Of a DNA stretch of 43,069 nucleotides, positions 7,843 to 16,341 are shown piece after piece. Both the position numbers and the translations under genes were made by a program. The notes beneath the pieces were generated by a model that saw only the letters and a program-made list of their open reading frames with translations, did not search any database and was not told the DNA's origin. Origin of the DNA: Peptostreptococcaceae bacterium (lineage in GTDB: Bacteria; Bacillota; Clostridia; Peptostreptococcales; Anaerovoracaceae); NCBI GenBank assembly GCA_016650175.1, contig JAENWG010000009.1:1-43069 (forward strand). Direction: 5' to 3'. Numbering within the stretch: position 1 is the first letter of the stretch; each line of letters begins with the position of its first letter.

Positions 7843-7877
7843 TAATAGACTAGAATATACTGAAGGGATGTGTAATT

Positions 7878-9002
7878 TTGGTTAAGAAGATTGGAATTAT
7901 TGTAAATCCCGTAGCTGGTATGGGAGGTAGAGTTGGTTTAAAAGGATCTGATGGTGAAGATATACTAGAAAAAGCAATACAATTAGGAGCAATACCAGAA
8001 TGTCCAAATAAGGCTGTAGTTGGTTTATGTCAGATAAAGGAGTATAAAGGAGAAATTTTAGAGATTTATACTTACCCTAATGAAATGGGTGAAGATGAGG
8101 TTAGAGCTGCTGGACTAAACCCCATTGTTATTGGAAAGATTGAGTCAGGAAATACAAAATCAGCAGACACTACAAAAGCAGCTAATGATATGTATGATAT
8201 CGGAGTAGATTTAATTCTATTTGCTGGCGGCGATGGTACAGCACGAAATATATTGGATGTAGTTGGAGAAAAAATACCTGTTTTAGGTATTCCTGGAGGA
8301 TGTAAAATTCATTCAGCTGTATATGCAATAAATCCGAAGTCTGCGGGAAAGGTAGTGGTGAAATATCTAGAGGGGAAGGTAAAAAATCTAAAGGAATCTG
8401 AAGTAATGGATATAGACGAAGATGCTTTTAGGGATGGAATTCTCAAAGCTAGATTATATGGTTACATGAAAGTACCAAATGAAAATAAACTTGTACAGAA
8501 TATGAAAAGTGGAAGTGCTCCTGGAGAAGATGCTGCTTTAGATTTTGTATCTAGGTATATAGCATTTAGTTTAGAAAAGGATGTTCTATATATTATGGGT
8601 TCGGGATCAACTGTCAGAGGAGTTATGGACAAATTAGGAATTAAGAATACGCTGTTAGGTGTAGATTTAATCTATAATAATCAATTAATAGCCAATGATG
8701 TAAATGAATATACAATTCTGACATATTTAGGAAAATACAACAAAGCTAAGATTATTATTACAGTAATAGGGGGACAAGGTTACTTATTTGGTAGAGGAAA
8801 TCAACAATTAAGTCCGAAAGTTATTAGAAAAGTTGGGATCGAGAATATCATAATTATATCAACAAAAAATAAAATGAATTCCCTATTTGGCAAACCTTTG
8901 CTGGTTGATACAGGCGATGAAGAACTTAATGATGAGCTCAATGGTTATGCTGAAGTTATTGTTGGTTTTGGTGAATCGGTTATGTTTAAAGTGGTTTCAT
9001 AA
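7878..9002 (+). CDS. ATP-NAD/AcoX-family kinase
   Basis: A 374-residue member of the ATP-NAD kinase/AcoX family (COG3199 type). It opens IGIIVNPVAGMGGRVGLKGSDG, has the family nucleotide-binding GGDGT at 117-121 (FAGGDGTARN), and then LGIPGGCKIHSAVYA and SGSTVRGV. The start is TTG, preceded by GAAGGG; no in-frame ATG fits better. Members of this group often sit in catabolic operons and may phosphorylate NAD or another small molecule; AcoX itself lacks an assigned reaction. Its position between the decarboxylase subunits and the permease suggests a role in that pathway, perhaps in cofactor supply for the two dehydrogenases. Confidence 0.87.
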   Translation: MVKKIGIIVNPVAGMGGRVGLKGSDGEDILEKAIQLGAIPECPNKAVVGLCQIKEYKGEILEIYTYPNEMGEDEVRAAGLNPIVIGKIESGNTKSADTTKAANDMYDIGVDLILFAGGDGTARNILDVVGEKIPVLGIPGGCKIHSAVYAINPKSAGKVVVKYLEGKVKNLKESEVMDIDEDAFRDGILKARLYGYMKVPNENKLVQNMKSGSAPGEDAALDFVSRYIAFSLEKDVLYIMGSGSTVRGVMDKLGIKNTLLGVDLIYNNQLIANDVNEYTILTYLGKYNKAKIIITVIGGQGYLFGRGNQQLSPKVIRKVGIENIIIISTKNKMNSLFGKPLLVDTGDEELNDELNGYAEVIVGFGESVMFKVVS

Positions 9003-9075
9003 CATAAAAAATAATTTATTAATTAGAAAAAATCGTGTATTTTAAATTTATTGATGCTTATTAGGAGGTAGTAAA

Positions 9076-10509
9076 ATGTCAGAAAACAAAGTTTCTCATT
9101 TGGATAATTCAAACAAACTTAAGAAAAGTTTAAGACTGTTATATGTCTATGCTTTGGCGACAGGTGCGATTCTTACATTTGTTGGATATTGGGATGGAAT
9201 TTTTATAACAGGAGCTGGACCGGCTACATTTTTATCATTTGCATTAATGACTTTGTTAGTGCTTCCCGTAGGTTTTGTTTATTGTGAATTAACCGCGATG
9301 TTACCAAGTACAGGTGCAGAGTTAGTATATAATACAATTGGTTTAAACAAATATTTGGGATTTGCATCATCTTGGGCAATAATGGCTGCTTGGATTGCAG
9401 TTCCGCCTGCTGCGGTTATGGGAATTCTTGAATGGATAAACTATGCATTCAAATTAGAAATGACTTTCGAGAATACTGTTATAGTAGCTGCTGTAGTACT
9501 AGTCTTGTATACGTTGCTAAGTCTTAGTGACATTAACTTATCAGGACAAATTCAAACTTTCATGCTGTTTGCAGCCTTAATTGGTGTAACTTTAACTGGT
9601 ATAATCTTCCTGTTCTCAGGGCATTGGAGCATATCAAACTTCACTCCGTTTTTTACATCAGCACATAATGGTGGTGGATCTGAGGGTACTGGTGGAGTTC
9701 TTGGATGGATTATTGGAACTGCATTAATTGTAACACCTTTCTTTGGGTTTGAAACGGTGCCGCAGTTAGTTGAAGAAGGGAATTTCCCAATTAAAGATAC
9801 CAGTAAAGCGATTCTAGGTTCCATTTTAACTTGTGGCGCTTTATATACATTTTTCTTCTTTGCTCTAGCTGGTATGGGCGATTGGACAAGTTTAACTGAA
9901 GGGGGGACTAATCCTCCGTTTGTAGCAATAAAAGTTATTGAAAATGTTTTTGGATGGCCTCGATATGCGTTATTCTTTGGAGTAACAGCTGTGCTGTTTA
10001 CTATTGGTACGTGCATACTTGGATTTTGGATTTCAACAGTAAGGCTTATGTATGCAATGGGTAGGCAAGGTTTCTTACCTAAAATTTTCTCAAAAGTTAA
10101 CAAACATAATCAACCCATATTGCCTAATATATTTGTTCTAGTATTATCATTATCTGCAATATTAGTAATGAATGCAGGAACTTACTTAGAAGATTTCTTT
10201 ACAATTATGGCTTTATCAGTTGCAATTGGTTATACAATAACTATGTACTCATCTATTCAACTTGCTAAAAATCATCAAGAATGGACACGTCCATATAAAT
10301 TAAGAGGTGGGCAAGCTTTTCGATGGTTTGCATTTTTTATAGCATTAGCTATTGCAGTTTTATGTGCTTTGGGTTTACCAGGAGGTGCTTGGATTAGTTG
10401 GGGCTATTATATGGTTATAGGTGCTATAATTGTTATATTCATGAGATTGTTTGTATGGAAAGAGCACCCAATATGGATGAATACTCCAGATGGTGAAAAA
10501 GAATATTAA
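9076..10509 (+). CDS. APC-superfamily amino-acid permease
   Basis: A 477-residue integral membrane transporter with about 12 hydrophobic segments. The first helices (ALATGAILTFVGYWDGIFITGAGPATFLSF and LPVGFVYCELTAMLPSTGAELVY) show the APC pattern, including the helix-2/3 acidic ELTAMLPSTGAE block. It presumably imports the amino acid or amine used by the GcvP-like enzyme. AGGAGG precedes the start. The gene lies 73 bases after the kinase and 36 bases before the first dehydrogenase, consistent with one operon. Confidence 0.9.
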   Translation: MSENKVSHLDNSNKLKKSLRLLYVYALATGAILTFVGYWDGIFITGAGPATFLSFALMTLLVLPVGFVYCELTAMLPSTGAELVYNTIGLNKYLGFASSWAIMAAWIAVPPAAVMGILEWINYAFKLEMTFENTVIVAAVVLVLYTLLSLSDINLSGQIQTFMLFAALIGVTLTGIIFLFSGHWSISNFTPFFTSAHNGGGSEGTGGVLGWIIGTALIVTPFFGFETVPQLVEEGNFPIKDTSKAILGSILTCGALYTFFFFALAGMGDWTSLTEGGTNPPFVAIKVIENVFGWPRYALFFGVTAVLFTIGTCILGFWISTVRLMYAMGRQGFLPKIFSKVNKHNQPILPNIFVLVLSLSAILVMNAGTYLEDFFTIMALSVAIGYTITMYSSIQLAKNHQEWTRPYKLRGGQAFRWFAFFIALAIAVLCALGLPGGAWISWGYYMVIGAIIVIFMRLFVWKEHPIWMNTPDGEKEY

Positions 10510-10545
10510 AAAATATTATGTAAACAATTTGTGGAGGTAACATTA

Positions 10546-11322
10546 ATGGCAAGATTAAAAAGTAAAGTAGCTATTGTAACTGGAGGCGCTGCGGGTATCG
10601 GAGAAGCGACATCTAAATTGTTTGCAAAAGAAGGAGCAAAGGTTGTAGTTGCTGATGTAAATGAATCAAATGGTAAGAGAGTTGTTTCTGAAATTATAGA
10701 AAATAACGGAGAAGCTATTTTTGTTAAACTAGATGTTACGAAAAAAAATGAATGGGAAGAAGCAATTAGTGAGTCAATCAAAAAATTTGGCAAGTTAAAT
10801 ATTCTAGTTAACAATGCTGGTATATCATTTGCAAAGGACATAGAAGAAACTACATTAGAGGATTGGAATAAAATAATGAATGTAAATGCAACAGGAGTAT
10901 TCCTAGGGACAAAATATGCAATTAAAGCGATGAAAGACAATGGCGAAAGATGCTCAATAATTAATAGATCATCTATAGATGGTCAAATAGCAGAAGCGGG
11001 ATTGTTTGGATACTGTGCTTCTAAAGGGGCGGTTACAATTCTTACTAAATCGGCTGCGCTGTCTTGTGGTGAAAAAGGATATAAAATTCGAGTAAATTCG
11101 GTACATCCCGGTTATGTTCATACTAAATTGACTGAAGCGGAGGCTAGAGGATATGGTCTTGAACCGAAAGAATATTTTGAGAAGGTTGGTAAATTACATC
11201 CAATAGGCTGTATTGGTGAACCTATTGATATTGCTTATCTTGATCTTTTTCTTGCTTCTGATGAATCTAAATGGGTAACTGGTTCAGAATTTGTAGCGGA
11301 TGGAGGATGGACAGCACAGTAA
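10546..11322 (+). CDS. Short-chain dehydrogenase/reductase 1
   Basis: Classical NAD(P)-dependent oxidoreductase of the SDR family, 258 residues. The Rossmann motif TGGAAGIG is at 12-19, NNAG at 89-92, a catalytic serine in RSSIDG (~142-143), and the YxxxK pair Y156/K160 in YCASK. The aspartate in VVVADV (37) favours NAD over NADP. I start at ATG 10546, nine bases after GGAGGT; an upstream in-frame GTG at 10531 overlaps that ribosome site. It follows the permease closely and so probably oxidises or reduces an intermediate of the cluster. The substrate cannot be read from sequence. Confidence 0.92.
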   Translation: MARLKSKVAIVTGGAAGIGEATSKLFAKEGAKVVVADVNESNGKRVVSEIIENNGEAIFVKLDVTKKNEWEEAISESIKKFGKLNILVNNAGISFAKDIEETTLEDWNKIMNVNATGVFLGTKYAIKAMKDNGERCSIINRSSIDGQIAEAGLFGYCASKGAVTILTKSAALSCGEKGYKIRVNSVHPGYVHTKLTEAEARGYGLEPKEYFEKVGKLHPIGCIGEPIDIAYLDLFLASDESKWVTGSEFVADGGWTAQ

Positions 11323-11402
11323 CTGTAAATATTATATACATTAGGATATATACAAGTTAAAATGTGGAAATCGTTATGATTAAAAGACGATTTATTCTCT
11401 AG

Positions 11403-11456
11403 TTGAATAAGAAAAACTCATGTTATCCGTTGTGGTCGGTTCGCAACCTATGTGTT
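11403..11456 (+). other. Possible structured segment in the gap between the two SDR genes
   Basis: The 408-base gap between the dehydrogenase genes contains a nested inverted structure: AAAC(T)CAT pairs with ATG(T)GTTT and encloses GTTG/CAAC. It begins with a 15-base sequence (TTGAATAAGAAAAAC) that also occurs at about 905-919 after the intron remnant. I cannot assign a function; the rest of the gap holds only the hairpin at 11481 and AT-rich DNA. Confidence 0.25.
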
Positions 11457-11480
11457 TAGATTTATACCAATGTTTTAGAA

Positions 11481-11518
11481 AATAGCACCTTTAAATTTGA
11501 CAAGAAGGTGCTATTTCT
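11481..11518 (+). terminator. Hairpin, probable terminator after SDR 1
   Basis: AATAGCACCTT (11481-11491) is exactly complementary to AAGGTGCTATT (11505-11515), an 11-bp stem. The downstream run is poor in T, so termination may be partial. Confidence 0.6.
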
Positions 11519-11730
11519 ATACTAAATTAGACTGCTAAGTTAAAAGCATATAATAATCATCGAATCAATATAATATAAATATAAAGTAAATTTGGATTTA
11601 ATTTCTCCAAGATTATACTTATTGGTGAAACAGCAAATAAAAGAGCAAATATAATAAAAGAAAGAAAAATATTAGATATGTTTAAATGTTAATGTGTTTG
11701 ACAATATTTTAGAGTGAGGTGTTTTTGATT

Positions 11731-12528
11731 ATGGGTAAAGTTAATGGCAAGATAGCAATGGTAACAGGTGCTGCCATGGGGAATGGATTGGGTATAGTTG
11801 AAATTCTTATAAAAGAAGGTGCTACAGTAGCGATGGTTGATATTTCTGACGAAGTTTTTGAATCTTCAAAAAAATTAGAAAACCAGGGTTATAATGTTAT
11901 GCCTATCATTGCTGATGTATCTGATTTTACAAGTGTTAAAAAAGGGGTTGATGAAATTATAAAAGAGTATGGTAGAATAGATATTCTTATAAATAATGCA
12001 GGAATTATTAAAGTGATGTCCTTTATGGAAATGACTGATGAAATTAGAAATTTGCATTGGAATGTAAATATTAATGGTGTATGGAATTGTTCTAAAGCTG
12101 TGGTGCCGTATATGATCAAGCAAAAATATGGACGAATAGTCAATATGTCATCAGTAACAGGAACAAGAGTAGTTGACATTGGTGAAACAGCATATGCTAC
12201 ATCAAAAGCTGCTATATTTGGTTTTACTAAGGCTCTTTCGATTGAAATGGCTCCATATGGTATTTGCGTTAATGCTTTAAGTCCAGGTTATGTTGATACT
12301 CCAATGGCAACACAAATAGCGAAAACATCAAATCCTAAAGATCCTAATGCAGCGAAAAAAGGAATTGAGGCAGCAATACCTTTGAGACGTATGGCGAATA
12401 TACAAGAAATAGGCTATGCTGCAACTTTTTTAGCATCCGATGAGGCTAGTTATATAACTGGAACTGAATTAGTAATAGATGGTGGGAGCACATTGCCCGA
12501 AACTTTTGGTTCAGTTGGTATTGGATAA
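11731..12528 (+). CDS. Short-chain dehydrogenase/reductase 2
   Basis: Second SDR-family oxidoreductase, 265 residues. NNAG is at 88-91, a serine in MSSVTG at ~140-141 and Y155/K159 in YATSK. The glycine-rich motif is unusual, TGAAMGNGLG (12-21), longer than the standard TGxxxGIG. The C-terminal TGTELVIDGGSTLPET is typical of sugar/alcohol dehydrogenases of the family. I start at ATG 11731, with GAGGTG nine bases upstream; an in-frame GTG at 11719 lies inside that site. It is separated from SDR 1 by 408 bases and a hairpin, so it may have its own promoter. Its relation to the gcvP-like cluster is by position only. Confidence 0.9.
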   Translation: MGKVNGKIAMVTGAAMGNGLGIVEILIKEGATVAMVDISDEVFESSKKLENQGYNVMPIIADVSDFTSVKKGVDEIIKEYGRIDILINNAGIIKVMSFMEMTDEIRNLHWNVNINGVWNCSKAVVPYMIKQKYGRIVNMSSVTGTRVVDIGETAYATSKAAIFGFTKALSIEMAPYGICVNALSPGYVDTPMATQIAKTSNPKDPNAAKKGIEAAIPLRRMANIQEIGYAATFLASDEASYITGTELVIDGGSTLPETFGSVGIG

Positions 12529-12705
12529 TTAAATATAATTTTACTAAAGTCATAGATGAAGTTTTCCAAGCTCTAATTCTTATATTCGGATTTGAACAGA
12601 TGAAGGGTATCTATGTATTGGATTGTAATTTCAAGTGATTGTTGCAATACCCATAATTATAAAAACATTGAAAATAAGGAGATTGCCAATGTTTATAAAT
12701 AAATA

Positions 12706-13533
12706 GGTTCTTTGTCAAATGGTGTTGGTGAAGAAAAAAGTGCTAGTTTCTTATGCCAGGTATCAGATTATGATGCCTGGTATTTTGATATTGGTTTAAT
12801 TAGATTACTGGATATTAATATTCTGTTTCTAAAGTTGAAAAAGCTTTTGTATCCAAAATGCAACCCGTTTAATAACTTTTATGTAATCGTTTAAACCTTC
12901 AATTGTGCCGTTAGAATATTCGTAGTTGAGAGCGTTTTCTACATATTTCCCATATTTTAGTAGACTTGAAATTGCTGTGTTCATGTAATCACTAATTGTT
13001 TTGCCTAAGAGCGCATTTAAAACCTTCTTTAAATTGACTGTGCTTTTAGTTTTTATGTCATAAAGCAGTATCTGTAGCGCATCATATGTAGTCTCTAGCA
13101 TAGGATCAACAGCGATACTTGTTTCTAAAAGAGTTTACTCTGATGTCCAGTAGCTAAAGTGAGTATAATATTTAAAATCAGTTATATTCTATTTCGTTTT
13201 ATTTTTTAGAAATAAACGTCAATAACGCTTTAGCCGTTTGTATTCCGTTGACTGTTTCGGAAAACTTGCCATTGCTTTAACTTTGGTTTTGTTAAAAGCT
13301 CTAGTTAAAAGTTGAACTATATGAAATCTGTCTATCATTATTCCGGCATTAGGAAACATATCTTTATTGATAGACATATACGGAGCATACAGGTCTATGT
13401 AAATGTTTTCAACGTGTTCTCTAACAGTTGTGTTATACCTTGAAAAGTAATGCTTTAAGAAACGTAACTGCCTACTTTCTTCTATATCAATAATTTTATG
13501 GGTTTCATAATCGGCAAATAGGAGAAAAATCTT
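12706..13533 (-). mobile_element. Decayed ISL3-family insertion sequence
   Basis: GGTTCTTTGTCAAATGGTG at 12706-12724 matches, from memory, the terminal inverted repeat of ISL3-family elements, which begin GGxTCTTTGTxAA. An imperfect CCAGG/CCTGG hairpin at 12756-12780 lies inside this end. The transposase remnant reads inward on the minus strand. I find no matching repeat on the other side (13534-13700), so that end is lost or too decayed to see. The 12529-12705 stretch before it shows no gene. Confidence 0.7.
12829..13533 (-). pseudogene. ISL3-family transposase remnant
   Basis: About 235 codons in one minus-strand frame show the ISL3 DDE transposase core: YIDLYAPYMSINKDMFPNAG, then IDRFHIVQLLTRAFNKTKVK, and at the end YSNGTIEGLNDYIKVIKR with the catalytic glutamate. 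The frame is interrupted by at least three stops between about 13110 and 13230, and the N-terminal zinc-finger and helix-turn-helix part is missing. A full ISL3 transposase has over 400 residues, so this copy cannot work alone. Confidence 0.82.
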
Positions 13534-13705
13534 TGAATATTTCTTCTAAATATATTGTTTATTGAAATATCGTTTGTATATGATGTTCTTAAGAATTATC
13601 TAGCTACCAGCAAAATGCTTCTACGGAATACTGGCTACATTAATATTGTTACTACTACGTTGGCCTTCATAACTGAAAGGGCAGTGTGCAGTTTTTCGTG
13701 GATTT

Positions 13706-13730
13706 AAAAAACCGCCCAAGGGCGGTTTTT
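13706..13730 (-). terminator. Terminator of argG
   Basis: AAAAACCGCCC pairs with GGGCGGTTTTT across a two-base centre. On the minus strand the stem is followed by a T-run; the symmetric sequence may stop transcription both ways. It lies six bases past the argG stop. Confidence 0.9.
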
Positions 13731-13735
13731 GTCAT

Positions 13736-15007
13736 TTACTGTTTAAAGTCTCCTCCTTTGAGGATTTTCTTTTCGAATTTCTGTTTCTGTGCTTCAGGTA
13801 CACCTTCAAGGCTCTGTTTTTGTATTGCTCTAATTTTTAGAGGTAATGAGAAAAGATTTATGAAGCCTTCTGCATCATGTTGGTTATATACTTCATCTGC
13901 ACTGAAGGTTGCAAACTCTTCGTTGTATAGAGAATATATGGATTGACTAGCAACTGGATAAGCTGTTCCTTTGTAGAGTTTCATTTTAACTTTACCTGTT
14001 ACTTGTTCCTGTGTTGAATCAACGAATGCTGAAATTGCTTCACGAACTGGTGTAAACCATAAGCCGTCATAGCATAGTTCAGAAAACTTTTGTGCAACGA
14101 TGGTTTTATATGATATTGTATCACGATCTAATATTAGCTTTTCTAGTGATTTATGAGCTTGGAATAAGATTGTTCCTCCTGGAGTTTCATAAACACCCCT
14201 AGATTTCATACCTACTAATCTATTTTCAATTATATCGATGGTACCAACACCATTTTTACCACCTATATCATTAAGCTGAGTTAGAATATCTATAGGACCT
14301 AGCTCTATATCATCTAAAGCCACGGGGATTCCTTTATCAAATGTAATAGTAACGTAAGAAGGTATATTAGGTGCAGCTTCTGGTGTACAAGAAAGCACGT
14401 GTATATTTTCGTTATGTTCGTTCCAAGGATTTTCAAGATTTCCGCCTTCATGACTTATATGCCATATGTTTTCATCTCTAGAATATATTTTTTCCGTGGT
14501 TTGAGCGATAGGAATATCATATTTATCAGCGTAATCGATAAGATCTTCTCTAGATTGAAAATCCCAAGTTCTCCATGGAGCAATGATTTGCATTGCAGGA
14601 TTCAAAGCTTTTATTGTAGTTTCAAATCTGACTTGGTCGTTTCCTTTTCCTGTGCATCCATGAGCAATTATAAAAGAACCTTCGTTTATGGCTGCTTCTA
14701 CAAGTTTTTTCGCCATCAGAGGTCTTGCCATAGCTGTTCCTAAAAGATAATCGTTTTCATATATAGCACTTGCTTTAAGTGTCGGGTATATAAAATCTGT
14801 AATAAATTCTTCTCTCATGTCAATAGTATATGCTTTAGAAGCACCTGTTGAGAGAGCTTTTTTTTCTATTGCATCAAAATCTTCTCCTTGTCCAGCATCA
14901 CAGCATACTGCAATAACTTCGCAATCATAATTTTGAGTCAACCACTTTAAAATAACGGATGTATCTAAGCCTCCCGAGTAGGCTAGGATTATTTTTTCTT
15001 TAGACAT
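13736..15007 (-). CDS. argG: Argininosuccinate synthase
   Basis: Joins citrulline and aspartate with ATP to make argininosuccinate, the penultimate step of arginine synthesis. The 423-residue protein has the N-type ATP pyrophosphatase loop AYSGGLDTS (9-17), then HGCTGKGNDQVRFE and SRDENIWHISHEGG, all diagnostic. I start at ATG 15007: AGGAGGCGC lies just upstream and MSKEKIILAYSGG is the usual start, although the frame stays open for 30 more codons. Divergent from carA, with matching promoters in the shared 233-base gap. Confidence 0.97.
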   Translation of the reverse strand: MSKEKIILAYSGGLDTSVILKWLTQNYDCEVIAVCCDAGQGEDFDAIEKKALSTGASKAYTIDMREEFITDFIYPTLKASAIYENDYLLGTAMARPLMAKKLVEAAINEGSFIIAHGCTGKGNDQVRFETTIKALNPAMQIIAPWRTWDFQSREDLIDYADKYDIPIAQTTEKIYSRDENIWHISHEGGNLENPWNEHNENIHVLSCTPEAAPNIPSYVTITFDKGIPVALDDIELGPIDILTQLNDIGGKNGVGTIDIIENRLVGMKSRGVYETPGGTILFQAHKSLEKLILDRDTISYKTIVAQKFSELCYDGLWFTPVREAISAFVDSTQEQVTGKVKMKLYKGTAYPVASQSIYSLYNEEFATFSADEVYNQHDAEGFINLFSLPLKIRAIQKQSLEGVPEAQKQKFEKKILKGGDFKQ

Positions 15008-15032
15008 ATAGCGCCTCCTGTTAAAAGTAATA

Positions 15033-15061
15033 AATATAAATGAATATGCATAAACTTGCAA
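15033..15061 (-). promoter_or_regulatory. argG promoter
   Basis: On the minus strand TTGCAA (15056-15061), a 17-bp spacer and TATATT (15033-15038). The sequence from upstream of the -35 into the spacer (15045-15064) is an inverted copy, 19 of 20 bases, of the same part of the carA promoter. Confidence 0.72.
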
Positions 15062-15173
15062 TAGACGTAATATAGCATAAACAATATAAGAAATCAAGCT
15101 AATTTATGAAAAAATATAAATAAAGTTAAATAAATTGTAAAATATAACAAATAAGCAAAGTATTTTGTAAATG

Positions 15174-15205
15174 CTATTGCAAGTTTATACATAACATAGT
15201 ATAAT
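15174..15205 (+). promoter_or_regulatory. carA promoter with operator-like repeat
   Basis: TTGCAA (15177-15182), a 17-bp spacer and TATAAT (15200-15205), 35 bases before the carA ATG. The stretch 15174-15193 matches the argG promoter copy at 15045-15064 in inverted orientation. A regulator of the ArgR type is the natural candidate, as both genes feed arginine synthesis, but no regulator gene is in the window. Confidence 0.78.
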
Positions 15206-15240
15206 CTTGCGTGATGTATATTACGAAAGGGGATTATTAG

Positions 15241-16341
15241 ATGAAGGGAATCGTTTATCTTGAGGATGGAACTGTATATAAAGGTAAAGGCTTTGGCCAT
15301 AAAGGAACAAAGGTAGGAGAACTCGTATTTAATACAGCAATGACGGGCTATCAAAAAACAATGACAGATCCATCATATATGGGTCAAGTGATTGCCATGA
15401 CATATCCTTTAATAGGAAATTATGGTATCAATGACATAGACAATGAATCAGAAGGGATACATGCATTTGGTTTAGTAGTAAAGGATGTATGTTTTAAGCC
15501 TTCTAACTGGCGTTGCATAATGAATATCGACGAATGGCTTAAAAATGAAAAGATACCCGGTGTTTATGATGTAGATACAAGAGAAATAACAAGGAAAATA
15601 AGGAGTAAAGGAACTCAAAAGTGTGTTATAACAACTGAGAATTTAAATGTAGAACAACTTAAACTGATTTGCGATGAAGCTGAACTTGATAATAAACAGA
15701 TGAAGATTGCAGGCGTAAAAACTGTGAAAGAGTTAAAATCTGAAAATGGTAAGTTTAAAGTAGCGGTTATGGATCTTGGTGTTAAGAAAAGCATACTTAC
15801 TGAACTTAACAAAAGAGGTTGTGATTTGACTATATTTCCTTATGGAACAGATGCAAATACAATATTAGATATGCATCCCGATGGGGTGTTTATTACTAAT
15901 GGCCCAGGAGATCCTGAAGCTGCAGTAGAAGCTATTGAAACTACAAAAAAACTAATATTAGAAAGTAGTTATGGGTCTGACATGATGCCAATATTTGGTA
16001 TATGCATGGGACACCAGCTTATTGGGCTGGCAGTGGGAGGAAAAACTTTTAAATTAAAATATGGTCACAGAGGATGCAATCATGGAGTCTTTGATAAAAA
16101 TACGGGAAAGAGCTATATTACTTCTCAAAATCACGGATATTCAGTAAATGCGGAAAGTGTGATACTTAACGGGCTTGATATAACTCATCTCAATCTAAAT
16201 GATGGAACGGTAGAGGGTATGGAACATATAAGTAAGCCTGTTTTTTCTGTACAGTTTCATCCTGAGTCGAGCCCAGGTCCAAATGATACGAGATACTTAT
16301 TTGACAAATTTATCGATCTTATGGAAGGAGGTAAACTTTAA
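15241..16341 (+). CDS. carA: Carbamoyl-phosphate synthase, small (glutaminase) subunit
   Basis: Releases ammonia from glutamine for carbamoyl-phosphate synthesis. The 366-residue protein has the CarA N-terminal domain (VFNTAMTGYQKTMTDPSY) and a class I amidotransferase domain with GPGDPE (221-226), the nucleophile C255 in FGICMGHQ, and H340/E342 in QFHPESSPGP. Its stop overlaps the carB start by one base (TAATG). The pairing with argG and argH suggests this copy serves arginine rather than pyrimidine synthesis. Confidence 0.97.
   Translation: MKGIVYLEDGTVYKGKGFGHKGTKVGELVFNTAMTGYQKTMTDPSYMGQVIAMTYPLIGNYGINDIDNESEGIHAFGLVVKDVCFKPSNWRCIMNIDEWLKNEKIPGVYDVDTREITRKIRSKGTQKCVITTENLNVEQLKLICDEAELDNKQMKIAGVKTVKELKSENGKFKVAVMDLGVKKSILTELNKRGCDLTIFPYGTDANTILDMHPDGVFITNGPGDPEAAVEAIETTKKLILESSYGSDMMPIFGICMGHQLIGLAVGGKTFKLKYGHRGCNHGVFDKNTGKSYITSQNHGYSVNAESVILNGLDITHLNLNDGTVEGMEHISKPVFSVQFHPESSPGPNDTRYLFDKFIDLMEGGKL

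Noticed and set aside
9552-10103. 183-codon minus-strand reading frame
   Set aside because: It is fully antisense to the APC permease, whose membrane-protein pattern and ribosome site are clear.
12712-12894. 60-codon plus-strand reading frame
   Set aside because: It lies inside the ISL3 terminal repeat and overlaps the transposase remnant; it has no ribosome site or recognisable domain.
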